From contig OZ246020.1 in assembly GCA_965230795.1 (NCBI GenBank), positions 1,736,001 to 1,800,000 on the forward strand: a DNA stretch of 64,000 nt, given 5' to 3'. Origin of the DNA: PZPK01 sp965230795. Lineage in GTDB: Bacteria; Pseudomonadota; Gammaproteobacteria; Pseudomonadales; Oleiphilaceae. The translations under genes were made by a program, and so were the position numbers. Numbering within the stretch: the stretch's first letter is position 1; the number at the start of each line of letters is the position of its first letter. Below, piece after piece: positions 26,441-35,584 of the stretch. The notes under the pieces are model-generated. The model did no database searches and was not told where the DNA came from. It was given only the letters and a program-made list of their open reading frames with translations.

Positions 26441-27373
26441 TCATCGTTTAAATAACTGATTTCTTCCGAGCCACATCAGTGACATGGCGAGTGTCGCGTA
26501 AGCCCAGGGAGGCAGTGGAATGTGTTCATCTATTGGCAGGGTTTCTTCGACCAGCTCAATACCGCATGCAGGTCCCCAGATAGGGAGGGCATACTCGGGA
26601 TGATCAATGAAGGGGTTGCGATTACCCTGCCAGGAAAAAATGATATCGTTGCGGCTGATTTCGCGACTGGTAACCGGATCATCCAAATGCCACTGCAGCA
26701 ATTCACATAGTTTGCCCATGCGAGCTTCGCCCGAAGACGTCAGGGCATCGACCAGTTCAAGATCTGGTACTCCGCTACTATCACTGCCCTCGTAGCGAAC
26801 CACCATGTAAAACATAATGCGAGCGATATCGCCTTTGACTAAGTCCGGTGGTTCCCAGGTATAACTGGTTTCACTACACAGACTGCACTCGCTGTTGGCA
26901 CTGCCGCCTTCGGCAAAGTCTTTGTCAGATCGGTCAGAATTAATGGATTTGTCTGCCGGGCGCAACATGTGCCCATCTGTGTAGGCATGCTGGCTCTTTG
27001 AAGGAAATCCATGGCTTTTGGGCCACACATGCTCCCGGTTCCAGTAGTCCGGTGTGTTGCCTCCCTGATCCTGATCTGCTTTGGGGATTGATCGCTGACT
27101 GTACAAGGCAATGACATTGTTGGGGTTGTTCGGATCTTCGTCCGCCTGTTTCAGCATCTCCCAGGTACAGGGCGTGTAGGAATAACTCTGGTGTCCGCGC
27201 ACGATCGTGTTCAGGGCTGCCTTGAGATTATCACCTGCAAGTCCCTGTGCCATGGCATAGTAACTGACGGGATCGTAGATGGGCTGGATTGTGGGGATGC
27301 AGGCTGCTGCTGGCAGGCAATACGTCAGGCTCAACACCAAAGCGCATTTTAAAACATATACAAGAGGTCTCAT
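26441..27373 (-). CDS. Extracellular endonuclease I with IPLPPWAY sorting tail
   Basis: About 310 residues. Signal peptide (VYVLKCALVLSLTYCLPAAA), then the endonuclease I (EndA/Vvn, beta-beta-alpha metal) core: NREHVWPKSHGF with the catalytic His near residue 115, the DGHMLRPADKSINSDRS block and QGNRNPFIDHPEY, which supply the metal ligands. Six or more cysteines suggest disulfides. The last 27 residues are a sorting tail: IPLPPWAY, hydrophobic helix, basic end (RNQLFKR). It degrades extracellular DNA and RNA. Start 27373 has GGAAG 6 bases upstream. It lies 65 bases after the exosortase-associated membrane protein gene. Confidence 0.92.
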   Translation of the reverse strand: MRPLVYVLKCALVLSLTYCLPAAACIPTIQPIYDPVSYYAMAQGLAGDNLKAALNTIVRGHQSYSYTPCTWEMLKQADEDPNNPNNVIALYSQRSIPKADQDQGGNTPDYWNREHVWPKSHGFPSKSQHAYTDGHMLRPADKSINSDRSDKDFAEGGSANSECSLCSETSYTWEPPDLVKGDIARIMFYMVVRYEGSDSSGVPDLELVDALTSSGEARMGKLCELLQWHLDDPVTSREISRNDIIFSWQGNRNPFIDHPEYALPIWGPACGIELVEETLPIDEHIPLPPWAYATLAMSLMWLGRNQLFKR

Positions 27374-27438
27374 CGATAACTTCCGCAAACATGCAAAAGT
27401 GCCTAGGCTAGGCAAGCTTCATGACACCGGCGAGACAG

Positions 27439-28101
27439 TTATGCGGCGGTTAGATGACGGTTCTGTGAAAGGTTCTTGTCTTGTTTGTGTTGCATGATAA
27501 AAATTCCAGCAATCGCTACGATTGGCAATACCAATCGGCCGCCGGAATTCATCAGATGCATCCACTGTACGCTAGGCGAATAGCTCAGACTTTCAGGATC
27601 GAAATGGCTGAGCACTAAATCCTCAAGAGCGCCAATCAGGACAAAGGGTACGTCCAGCGCAAGCACCAAAAGAATCACAGGTATGCTGATGGCAGAATAG
27701 ATCAGCCATGCTTGAATGCTCTTGAGAGGGAGCAGGGTAAACAGGGTATAAAACAGTACCAGACTTTGAAGGCTGTGGCCGATCAGAGTGGAGCTGTTTA
27801 TATCAATGGCGGCCGGTAAAATGCGACTGTCGAAATAACGGATCTCAGCTGTTTGTGCCTGCAGAGCGAAAACCTGTTCCAGGCCCGGTTGTTTGATGCT
27901 GAGTTCGATATTGGTATAGCCATAGCCTATAGCCTGGCATACCAGGGTGAATATCTCAGACAGATAACTTGCAATCAGGTCGTCGTTGGTCAGCACGGCA
28001 ATGCTCAGCAACACACCCGCGACAGCGGCGACTGCGATGCGTTTTCCGAATGGATAGTGGCTGAAATCCAGCCCTGTCGGATCTGGTTCACTTGCGTTCA
28101 A
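27439..28101 (-). CDS. Exosortase-associated membrane protein (XrtH-partner type)
   Basis: About 220 residues with three to four membrane helices (VAAVAGVLLSIAVL, SLVLFYTLFTLLPL, LIYSAISIPVILLVLALDVPFVLIG, LVLPIVAIAGIFIMQ) and a periplasmic loop containing LSIKQPGLEQVFAL. This size, topology and position match the membrane protein found next to exosortase H. A TTG start at 28101 overlaps the exosortase stop codon (TTGA), giving translational coupling; the longer frame to 28173 would overlap the exosortase by 76 bases. Function: presumed helper of the exosortase. Family assignment rests on context and topology. Confidence 0.75.
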   Translation of the reverse strand: MNASEPDPTGLDFSHYPFGKRIAVAAVAGVLLSIAVLTNDDLIASYLSEIFTLVCQAIGYGYTNIELSIKQPGLEQVFALQAQTAEIRYFDSRILPAAIDINSSTLIGHSLQSLVLFYTLFTLLPLKSIQAWLIYSAISIPVILLVLALDVPFVLIGALEDLVLSHFDPESLSYSPSVQWMHLMNSGGRLVLPIVAIAGIFIMQHKQDKNLSQNRHLTAA

Positions 28102-28655
28102 TGGCCTGTTTCCCGTTTGTCTTTGCCAACGGTTGCGGGCAAAGGTCTGGTATCTGCCCACCGAACCCACCAAAGATAAAAACCTGCCGTCAGCAGAACG
28201 ATGATCATGGGCCCAATATAGCTGTGCATTGCGGCGAACAGTTTTGGGTCGTGAACCAGCGAAAAATAAAGCGCCGCGATACGCAATTGATTCAGGCAGT
28301 AAACAAAACTGATGCCGAGAGCGAGTCCAATCACTTTGCGGCGCCAGGAACTGCGAAACGCCACAATCGCAGCGATCACCAGGAAGAGCATCTCCGTCCC
28401 TTCACAGCCGTTCAACACCGAAAGGCGAGCCTTGGCAGAAATCAGCTGGTGCTCGTGCGCCTGCACAGCGTAATCGGGATCAATCTGGTTGATAAGCAGG
28501 GCGCTCGGTTTTACGGTGGCAACATCGATAATAAGGGTCTCGATCACGCTATCCTGGCTGGCCTGATAGGCGAGATGCAAGCTAAAGAATACCGCGGCAA
28601 AGATCGCCAACATGTTGACGAATGGTGGTGTGGTTAAAGAGGAATCGCGATTCAT
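28098..28655 (-). CDS. xrtH: Compact exosortase, XrtH-like
   Basis: Inner-membrane transpeptidase-like enzyme of about 185 residues that would cleave sorting tails after Sec export. The exosortase/archaeosortase signature residues are present between helices: Cys84 in NGCEGTEM, Arg125 in NQLRIAALY and His144 in MHSYIGPM. Short length and a separate partner gene point to the XrtH group, whose known substrates carry IPTL-type tails. Neighbouring substrates here carry IPLPxWAY instead. Start 28655 (ATG) is preferred to TTG 28670; its ribosome site is weak. 61 bases separate it from the DUF1566 gene. Confidence 0.85.
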   Translation of the reverse strand: MNRDSSLTTPPFVNMLAIFAAVFFSLHLAYQASQDSVIETLIIDVATVKPSALLINQIDPDYAVQAHEHQLISAKARLSVLNGCEGTEMLFLVIAAIVAFRSSWRRKVIGLALGISFVYCLNQLRIAALYFSLVHDPKLFAAMHSYIGPMIIVLLTAGFYLWWVRWADTRPLPATVGKDKRETGH

Positions 28656-28716
28656 GACAGGCAATTGCAAAAATGAAGCGCCATGTTACTGCAAGATGGT
28701 TGCAGTTTCGTGACGG

Positions 28717-29409
28717 TCAGTCTGTCCGGTTTGGGTCTCCATCGTCGCGCGCACTTTTACTATCACTCACCAGCATAAGATAGAAAAAGTTGTTGGGCGA
28801 AAACGTCCTGTTTTTGCCTGTTTTGAAATCAAGCACGTCGACCTGTAAGGTCTTTGTGTTCAGTTGGGAACTCCAATAACCCGCCGCCTTGCCATGCTTG
28901 AATACGCAGTCGCAGCTTTGCCGAAGAGCGGGCCTCTCTGGCTCCAGGAGAATTGATTGAAGTTCGTCAGGCAAGGGCAGTCGCCAGTTTGAGTATCCGC
29001 ATAGTTGTTGCGCATTGACGGCACGCTGGTAGCTTTCTGTTGTGCAGCGTTGCAGGTGGCGTTTGTTGCAGCTGCCTTCCCTGTCGCGCGAACTGGGCGA
29101 CAAGGCGGCCAGTGACTGACTCCGCCAGGCGTAGGTCCAATTTGCATCGCGCAGGCCTTCGTCATCAGTTTTGTGCTCCCATACCAGGCCGGTTTTGTTG
29201 TCTCGAATACAGGCCCAGCTCATGGCTTTGATGGATAAGAGCGAACCTGACGCGTCAAGTTTTTCGAAGCGGCCATTGTACTGGCTTTGTGGCGCGTCAA
29301 TGCCCGTACTGCAGGCTGTCATACATAGCGTGCTGATGAGGACTGCCATTGCAAAACAACTGCCATTGGCGTCACGTCGTTTCCGCAAACTTTTGAAGGT
29401 ACGATTCAT
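28717..29409 (-). CDS. DUF1566 (Lcl-like) lipoprotein
   Basis: About 230 residues. A lipoprotein-type signal (AMAVLISTLCMTAC) precedes the DUF1566 domain: DNKTGLVWEHKT, LCGYSNWRLPLPDELQSI and AAGYWSSQLN. Pairs of cysteines (SWAC, QSCDC) may form disulfides. DUF1566 domains are found in cell-surface and legume-lectin-like proteins; the function is not established. Its ATG overlaps the stop of the upstream b561 fusion (ATGA, 29406-29409), so the two are translationally coupled. It stands just before the exosortase in the operon. Confidence 0.85.
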   Translation of the reverse strand: MNRTFKSLRKRRDANGSCFAMAVLISTLCMTACSTGIDAPQSQYNGRFEKLDASGSLLSIKAMSWACIRDNKTGLVWEHKTDDEGLRDANWTYAWRSQSLAALSPSSRDREGSCNKRHLQRCTTESYQRAVNAQQLCGYSNWRLPLPDELQSILLEPERPALRQSCDCVFKHGKAAGYWSSQLNTKTLQVDVLDFKTGKNRTFSPNNFFYLMLVSDSKSARDDGDPNRTD

Positions 29410-31112
29410 GGTTTGTCACCAAGTTGTAGCCGCAGTGGTCGCAAATGATAGGCGTGCCGAGTCTGTGCGTGATCAAAAGGTGCGAACCACAGGTACGTTC
29501 CGGTATCAATAGCCACATCCTGTGCGGAGTCGCTGTCAAGAGATCTCGACAGTTCAAGGTGCCATTGTCCTTGGGACCAGCTGCCTTTTGCTGCAACCCC
29601 GCCCCGATCACCTGTTATGGCGTCGTATTTGAGGAGTGATGGAATGCGACTGCCATCGGAAAATCTGTCCAGGCCTTCGGAATAGGGGGTGCTGTCGGAG
29701 TAGCGCATGGGAGCAGATGGGGAGCTGTTTTCCGACCGTTGGCCAACCCGGACAAAACGGGAGGATCGTGGCAGTCTTTTGGGCGTCACTGCTTGAATCG
29801 TCTGGGGCGAGTATGCGCTGTCTGCAATCCAGTTATGGCTGTATCCACCACCTTTTTTACTGTCTGCTTGATAGCCAGCAGTATAGCGAGCATCGCATTC
29901 CCTAACTGGATAGAGGCGACCAAAGTGACTGTCGTCTGCCTGGAATAAAGGGTCGGTTCGAACCGCTTTCCAGTGCCAGATGTCGATACTTTGTGCGCGC
30001 TCGAAGAAGTGGTAGCCGCGCCCATGACGGGGCGCCGGAGCGCCCTTCAGCACTCGCGAACCCAAATGAATGGACTCCAGCGCCGCGGTAAGCAGATCTT
30101 TGCTGAGCATGACTGCGAATTTATCCTCGTAAAACTCGATTTCATCATCCTGTTCAAATCCGTTGTTCAGCACATGCCAGCCGTTCGAGTTTTTTTCAAG
30201 AGGCAGGTGTTGCAGGCTGTGGCTGCTGTCGTCCCAGGCAAGCAAAAGATAAATGCGTTCGCCATCATGCACTGCTTTGATAGCGATCTCTATGGTCTGT
30301 GCGTGGTCGCCGCTACCGTTCTTCGCGATGACGTGAACCGGTTGAATTGTGGACCAGATACTGTCACTGGCAAAGCCATCGATTCGCGGTGGCTGTTGGG
30401 TATGGCTGGCATGTAAAGGCTGGGAAAATGGCAGGATCTCGGCCAGCCATGACATGATAAAAACGAAGCTCAAAGTCAGGCTCAAGGCAAATATACCCCG
30501 CCGGACAAACCGCACTTGAGGCCACCAGAGTAAACAGGCCGATTTGATGCCCAGGGCTTTAAGATGCAGCAGCAGATGAATGATCACAAAGACAAACAAA
30601 CACAGTGCGCTGATGCCATGTATCGTCTGTATAACCGCATTGGGCAGGTGGACGGATTCCCTTTGCAGGGTCCAACCGCTGATCACCATAACGAGCAGCA
30701 GCAGAATCGCCAGCAGGTTAAAAAGCCGCCTGGGCTGGAGCTGTTTTCGCGCACGCTTGCCGTGTGTCTGGGTGTCGATTTGCTGCCAGGGAGATAGTCT
30801 GCCCATTTGGCGCAAGACAGCCAGGAAGCAAAAATAGCCAAAAACGGACAAGGTAATCAAAACCGCGGACAGCATATGCCAATAAAGTGCCTCGCCTTGC
30901 CAGGCCAACCAGTCAAGAAAACCAATGACTGCCAGGGCGTCATCCTGCTGAATGCGCCAGATCTGCAGACCGGTCATCGTGCTGATTACTACGCCGACGA
31001 TCCAGGCGAGATGCAGTAATGTCGTTACCAGGTCTTTGCGATAGATCCGGATGCGTTGAATGCTGTTTTTGAGTTGATGATCAGACATCCGCACGCGGTA
31101 CTCGAGTGTCAT
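29406..31112 (-). CDS. Cytochrome b561-type membrane domain fused to ethylbenzene-dehydrogenase-like heme domain
   Basis: About 568 residues. The N-terminal half has membrane helices with histidines that fit a di-heme b561/thiosulfate-reductase-type cytochrome b (LLHLAWIVGVVIS, LYWHMLSAVLITL, QTIHGISALCLF, VFVIIHLLLHLKAL). A fifth helix follows, then a periplasmic domain from about 235 resembling the ethylbenzene dehydrogenase gamma-subunit type heme-binding fold (PRIDGFASDSIWS, RIYLLLAWDDSSHS, DDEIEFYEDKFAVML). It would carry electrons between membrane quinone and a periplasmic partner. It leads the exosortase run, divergent to the giant nuclease. The electron partner is unknown. Confidence 0.85.
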   Translation of the reverse strand: MTLEYRVRMSDHQLKNSIQRIRIYRKDLVTTLLHLAWIVGVVISTMTGLQIWRIQQDDALAVIGFLDWLAWQGEALYWHMLSAVLITLSVFGYFCFLAVLRQMGRLSPWQQIDTQTHGKRARKQLQPRRLFNLLAILLLLVMVISGWTLQRESVHLPNAVIQTIHGISALCLFVFVIIHLLLHLKALGIKSACLLWWPQVRFVRRGIFALSLTLSFVFIMSWLAEILPFSQPLHASHTQQPPRIDGFASDSIWSTIQPVHVIAKNGSGDHAQTIEIAIKAVHDGERIYLLLAWDDSSHSLQHLPLEKNSNGWHVLNNGFEQDDEIEFYEDKFAVMLSKDLLTAALESIHLGSRVLKGAPAPRHGRGYHFFERAQSIDIWHWKAVRTDPLFQADDSHFGRLYPVRECDARYTAGYQADSKKGGGYSHNWIADSAYSPQTIQAVTPKRLPRSSRFVRVGQRSENSSPSAPMRYSDSTPYSEGLDRFSDGSRIPSLLKYDAITGDRGGVAAKGSWSQGQWHLELSRSLDSDSAQDVAIDTGTYLWFAPFDHAQTRHAYHLRPLRLQLGDKP

Positions 31113-31258
31113 AAATCAGTTTTATTTCTTTCATAATTCGTTTTTAAAACTTTCACATTTCCATGCGATCTTGCTTCGTCAATTACGCGTTAGGAACAGT
31201 CCTCAAATATGGGGCAGGGAGTCTACGCATTGATTTTTACAGATTGGCGACACGGAAA

Positions 31259-34200
31259 ATGAAAACGATAGAACGGGAAGCAAATAATCATCGAAAGGTA
31301 AATGGCAGACTCTTGGGCCTCGTGTTCAGTTTGGTGACTCTGGCATTGAGTTCAGTGGCGGGTGCGGCAACAGACAAATATCGACTGGTCTGGACCGATG
31401 ATCCGGCAACTACTATGACGATTGGTTGGCGTCAGATGTCCGGCACGGCTCTAGAAGTGAAATATCGTATCAAGGGAAGCCTGAGCACCTGGCAATCAGA
31501 AACCACGACCGTCAGTCGAAATTTTCAGAACACGGTGAATGGGGTCAGTGACACCCTGAATAATACCTTCGTCAAATTAAGTGGACTCTTGCCTGATTCC
31601 GATTACGAATTCCAGGTCTGCGATGATCAGGGATGTTCCAACCAGTATATGTGGTTTCGCACTGCTCCCGATGCGCCACAGCCTATTTCCTTCATCGCTG
31701 GCGGTGACTCCCGACGCGAATCCAGCGCTGATTTCGGCGCCAACGATCAGGCCCGCCTGGAGGGTTTCAAACTGGTATCCAAGCTGCGCCCGCTTTTCGT
31801 TCTGTTCAGTGGCGATTTTATGAACGATGGTACCTTCGAAGAGTGGTTGATCTGGCTGGACGGATGGCAGCTCACGCAGAGTTCGGACGGTCGTATGTAC
31901 CCGCTGGTGCCGACGCATGGGAATCACGAGAACGATGAACTGGACATGATGCGGGATATTTTCAATGTCGAGGGCCCGGTAGGCAATACGGCGAACGGAA
32001 CTTACAACGCCTTGAGTTTCGGTGGCAGTTTGCTGCGAATCTGGACATTGAATACCGAGCTTGAGCCCGGGGTAGGTTACAGCGCATTTTCCGGCCAAAG
32101 TTCAACAGCCTGGAACGAGCAGAGTGCCTGGTTGAGTTCTGATCTGGCGGCGCATGCGAGTGTCAACTGGAAACTGGCGAATTATCACCGGCCTTTGCGT
32201 CCACATACCAGCGGCAAAGATGAGGGGAATCTGAGATATTCGGAGTGGGCACCGCTGTTTGATACCTATGACGTTGATCTGGCCATCGAGTCGGATTCCC
32301 ACATGGTCAAGTACACCTATCCGGTAAATATGTCGGCGGGTGCCGGCTCGGAAGAGGGTTTTGCCCAGGCAGATTTTCTCAACAGCGAGCACGGCACCGT
32401 CTTTGTGGGTGAGGGTAGTTGGGGTGCGCCTAAAAGGCCGATTGATGACGATAAGAGCTGGACGATGATCAGCAACTCATTCTGGCAGTTCAAACATATT
32501 CAGTTGGATAGTACGAACCTGCATGTTCGCACCGTGCGATTCGAAAACAACTCTTACCCCGGCGGCGTTGATGCGGATGTCACGGAACTCACTCAGGCCC
32601 AGCAGGACTCGACACCCTTTGCCTTACCGGCGGGCCTCGATCTCTGGCAGCCTTTTGTGGGCGACGGCCCATTGACCTTGCCTTTGAGTACGACGCCCAC
32701 GATCAAGGATGAGGCCGATGATGTTCCCGCAACAGAAACCGGAACGGTTCCGGAGAATGCCTTATTCTTCAATGATTTTTCCCAGAGTTTCAGCAGTGCG
32801 ACCTGGGGCGATATCACCACCTATGACAAGGCGTGCAATACGACGGCTACGGACAACTGGTATATCCGCCTGAATCAGGATGCCAATATCAATGGCTACG
32901 ATCCCAACAATGCCAGCGAACTGTGTGACGACTGGTTGATTCTGCCGCCTCAGGATTTGTCCAGTCGTACGGCTGTCAGCCTGACCTTTACGACGGCCTA
33001 TAACTACTCTGGTCCGGAGCTGAAACTGTTTTACTCCACGGACTATGATCCTGCAGTGAATGCAGATCCGGCCAGTGCGAGTTGGACTCAGCTGAGCTTT
33101 AACTTACCCTCTGTGGGTGGCTACGTGCATGAGTCTGGTGGTCCTGTCGTAGTCATGGCAAGCGATCTTCCGGTAGGTCAACGTGACGAGGTGTATTTTG
33201 CCTTTCAATACACCACTAACGGCCGTGGTCCGGGTGATGGGCGTATCTGGGAAATCGATGACCTGGCAGTGATTGATGGTGTCGTCAGTGATGAGCCCGT
33301 CGAAGCGGTATCCGAGACCTTCGAAAGCGGTAATCTGGGAACCTGGCAGAACGTGAAATTCACGGGAATACCGGACTGGTCAGCGAATGCCGTGGCTGGG
33401 CGCAATGCAGCTTCCATGAGCAATGCCAGTAGCGCCTTTGCCAATGCGGATGTCTGGCTGGTGTCGCCGGTGATGTCGATTCCTGCCGTCATCACCGATG
33501 AAGATTTTAATTTCAAATATTATCGCAGTGGTGTGAGTGGCCAGTCCCCGGCAAGCGACAGTTTGCAGTTGCTGATTGCGCCATCCTGTTCCCTGAGCGG
33601 GACTTATACAACGACCAGCATCAATGCCCAGAGCTGGGCGATCCTGCAGGATGCTGATGATATGAGCGCAGCGGATGCCACCTGGACACAGCAGGCACCG
33701 GTTGCCATGGCGAGCTATGCGGGGCAGGACGTGTGTTTTGCGTTTCGCTTCCGCGAACCTAAATCCAGTACTCGGCTTTGGGCGGTAGATGATCTGGCGT
33801 TGGGTGAACTGGTGATTCCGGTTTCAGACGTGTTGCCGGCAAGAGATGCCAATGCCGACATTCGCGTGGCCAGTTTTAATACCCTGTTGGCGAATCGTGG
33901 TGAAGGCGGCAATCCCGACGACAAGTTGATTTCCGACCTTAGCGGCGGCGGTGATTTGCAGGCCCAGGGCGTGGCCGAGGTGATTCAGCGCGTTGCCCCT
34001 GACATCCTGTTGCTGAATGAGTTTGATTATGATGCGGCGGGTACGGCCATCACCTCATTCAGGAATGAATACCTGGCCGTTTCGCAAAACGGTGCACCTG
34101 CCATCACCTATCCCTACGTGTTCTATGCGCCTGTCAACACTGGCGTACAACCGGAAAGCGAAGGTGATCCGGACTGTGATTTTAATGACAGTGCGCGAGG

Positions 34201-35398
34201 TTGTGAACTGACCGACCAGTCCGGTAATGGCTACGATGATCCCGAAGATGCTTATGGCTTTGGTGAATACCCGGGGGCGTTTGGAATGGTGGTGCTTTCC
34301 AAATATCCCATCCTCAGTTCGGATGTGCGCACGTTCCGCAAGTTCCTGTGGAAGGATATGCCGGCGAATCTGATGCCTACCAGTTTTTATGCTCCGGATG
34401 AGCAGGCAATCCTCCGGCTATCGTCCAAGGGGCATTGGGATGTTCCAATCGATGTCAACGGCGAAACGGTGCACGTACTGGCAAGCCATCCGACACCTCC
34501 GGTATTTGATGGCGCCGAGGATCGCAATGGCCGACGTAACCACGATGAGATTCGCTTCTGGGAAGACTATGTCGGTCTCCAGGGCAGCGATTGCTACATC
34601 TATGACGATGTGGGCCAGACCGGATGTCTTGGTTACGGTCGCCGCTTTGTTCTGATGGGTGATCAGAACGCGGACCCTGTGAATGGTGACACTTTCGAAG
34701 GCGCGATACTTCAGGTTCTGAACAATCCGGCGGTAGAGAACGGTTTCTCGCAGGCTTCTGTGGGAGGTAGCGCAGCAGATTCCGGCGTCTTTGCGACGGC
34801 AGATTTTGGTATTCGAGCGGATTATGCGGTCTCTTCACGCTCCGGTCTGGACGTGCAGATGAATAGCTGTGATCTGAATGATCCGGGCTTGAGTTGTGGC
34901 ATTTTCTGGCCACGCAGCGATGACCCACTGTCTTACCTGGTGGCGGGCGCCTGCGACAATTACAACGGCACCAACTGTGGTTCGTCTGACCACAGAATGG
35001 TGTGGCTGGACCTGTCGATTGTTGCGGACACGGATGGAGACGAGATTCCCGATGATGCAGACAACTGCGTCGCCCAGGCAGATGTTTCGCAGCAGGATCT
35101 TGATCGGGATGGGGCAGGGGATGTCTGCGACCCTGATGACGATGGTGACCAGATGAATGACGACTGGGAAATCCTGTATGGTCTGAATCCGTTTTCGCCT
35201 TTGGATGCCCTCACTGATCTCGATGGTGACGGCACATCCAATCGTGACGAATTCCTGAACGGCACCAACCCCACGGTGGATGAAAATGCCCAGATGATGA
35301 GCTACGACGAGGATATTCCTTTGCCGCTATGGGCCTATTTTGTTTTGGCAGGGCTTTTGAGTGCCATCGGTGTTCGTAAAGGCAAGCAGCGAGCTTGA
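31259..35398 (+). CDS. Giant extracellular metallophosphatase-nuclease with IPLPLWAY sorting tail
   Basis: About 1,379 residues. Order: signal peptide (LLGLVFSLVTLALSSVAGAA), fibronectin-like domain, purple-acid-phosphatase-type metallophosphatase (GGDSRRES, FSGDFMND, HGNHEND, YHRPLRPH), two choice-of-anchor-J/jelly-roll domains (about 500-870), an endonuclease/exonuclease/phosphatase domain (VASFNTLLANRGEGG, LLNEFDYD, LMGDQNADP, SSDHRMVW), thrombospondin type 3 calcium repeats (DTDGDEIPDDADNC onwards), and the tail IPLPLWAY, hydrophobic helix, RKGKQRA. It would release phosphate from extracellular nucleic acids and esters at the surface. Start 31259 gives the signal; the ribosome site is weak. 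Divergent from the exosortase run by about 150 bases. Confidence 0.92.
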   Translation: MKTIEREANNHRKVNGRLLGLVFSLVTLALSSVAGAATDKYRLVWTDDPATTMTIGWRQMSGTALEVKYRIKGSLSTWQSETTTVSRNFQNTVNGVSDTLNNTFVKLSGLLPDSDYEFQVCDDQGCSNQYMWFRTAPDAPQPISFIAGGDSRRESSADFGANDQARLEGFKLVSKLRPLFVLFSGDFMNDGTFEEWLIWLDGWQLTQSSDGRMYPLVPTHGNHENDELDMMRDIFNVEGPVGNTANGTYNALSFGGSLLRIWTLNTELEPGVGYSAFSGQSSTAWNEQSAWLSSDLAAHASVNWKLANYHRPLRPHTSGKDEGNLRYSEWAPLFDTYDVDLAIESDSHMVKYTYPVNMSAGAGSEEGFAQADFLNSEHGTVFVGEGSWGAPKRPIDDDKSWTMISNSFWQFKHIQLDSTNLHVRTVRFENNSYPGGVDADVTELTQAQQDSTPFALPAGLDLWQPFVGDGPLTLPLSTTPTIKDEADDVPATETGTVPENALFFNDFSQSFSSATWGDITTYDKACNTTATDNWYIRLNQDANINGYDPNNASELCDDWLILPPQDLSSRTAVSLTFTTAYNYSGPELKLFYSTDYDPAVNADPASASWTQLSFNLPSVGGYVHESGGPVVVMASDLPVGQRDEVYFAFQYTTNGRGPGDGRIWEIDDLAVIDGVVSDEPVEAVSETFESGNLGTWQNVKFTGIPDWSANAVAGRNAASMSNASSAFANADVWLVSPVMSIPAVITDEDFNFKYYRSGVSGQSPASDSLQLLIAPSCSLSGTYTTTSINAQSWAILQDADDMSAADATWTQQAPVAMASYAGQDVCFAFRFREPKSSTRLWAVDDLALGELVIPVSDVLPARDANADIRVASFNTLLANRGEGGNPDDKLISDLSGGGDLQAQGVAEVIQRVAPDILLLNEFDYDAAGTAITSFRNEYLAVSQNGAPAITYPYVFYAPVNTGVQPESEGDPDCDFNDSARGCELTDQSGNGYDDPEDAYGFGEYPGAFGMVVLSKYPILSSDVRTFRKFLWKDMPANLMPTSFYAPDEQAILRLSSKGHWDVPIDVNGETVHVLASHPTPPVFDGAEDRNGRRNHDEIRFWEDYVGLQGSDCYIYDDVGQTGCLGYGRRFVLMGDQNADPVNGDTFEGAILQVLNNPAVENGFSQASVGGSAADSGVFATADFGIRADYAVSSRSGLDVQMNSCDLNDPGLSCGIFWPRSDDPLSYLVAGACDNYNGTNCGSSDHRMVWLDLSIVADTDGDEIPDDADNCVAQADVSQQDLDRDGAGDVCDPDDDGDQMNDDWEILYGLNPFSPLDALTDLDGDGTSNRDEFLNGTNPTVDENAQMMSYDEDIPLPLWAYFVLAGLLSAIGVRKGKQRA

Positions 35399-35584
35399 TG
35401 AACTGGGCAATTAGGACAAGATCCACAACGATCACGCTGTTCAAACAGCGAATCAAAAGTGTGGGACTGGAAAAACACGAAGCTGCAAAGCTTCTCATAA
35501 CAATGTACCGATCCGGTCGGGGGCAGGATGCACGCTGATCTGACGAGTCATTGATATAAAACCAACTTAACTGGGGATACAACG

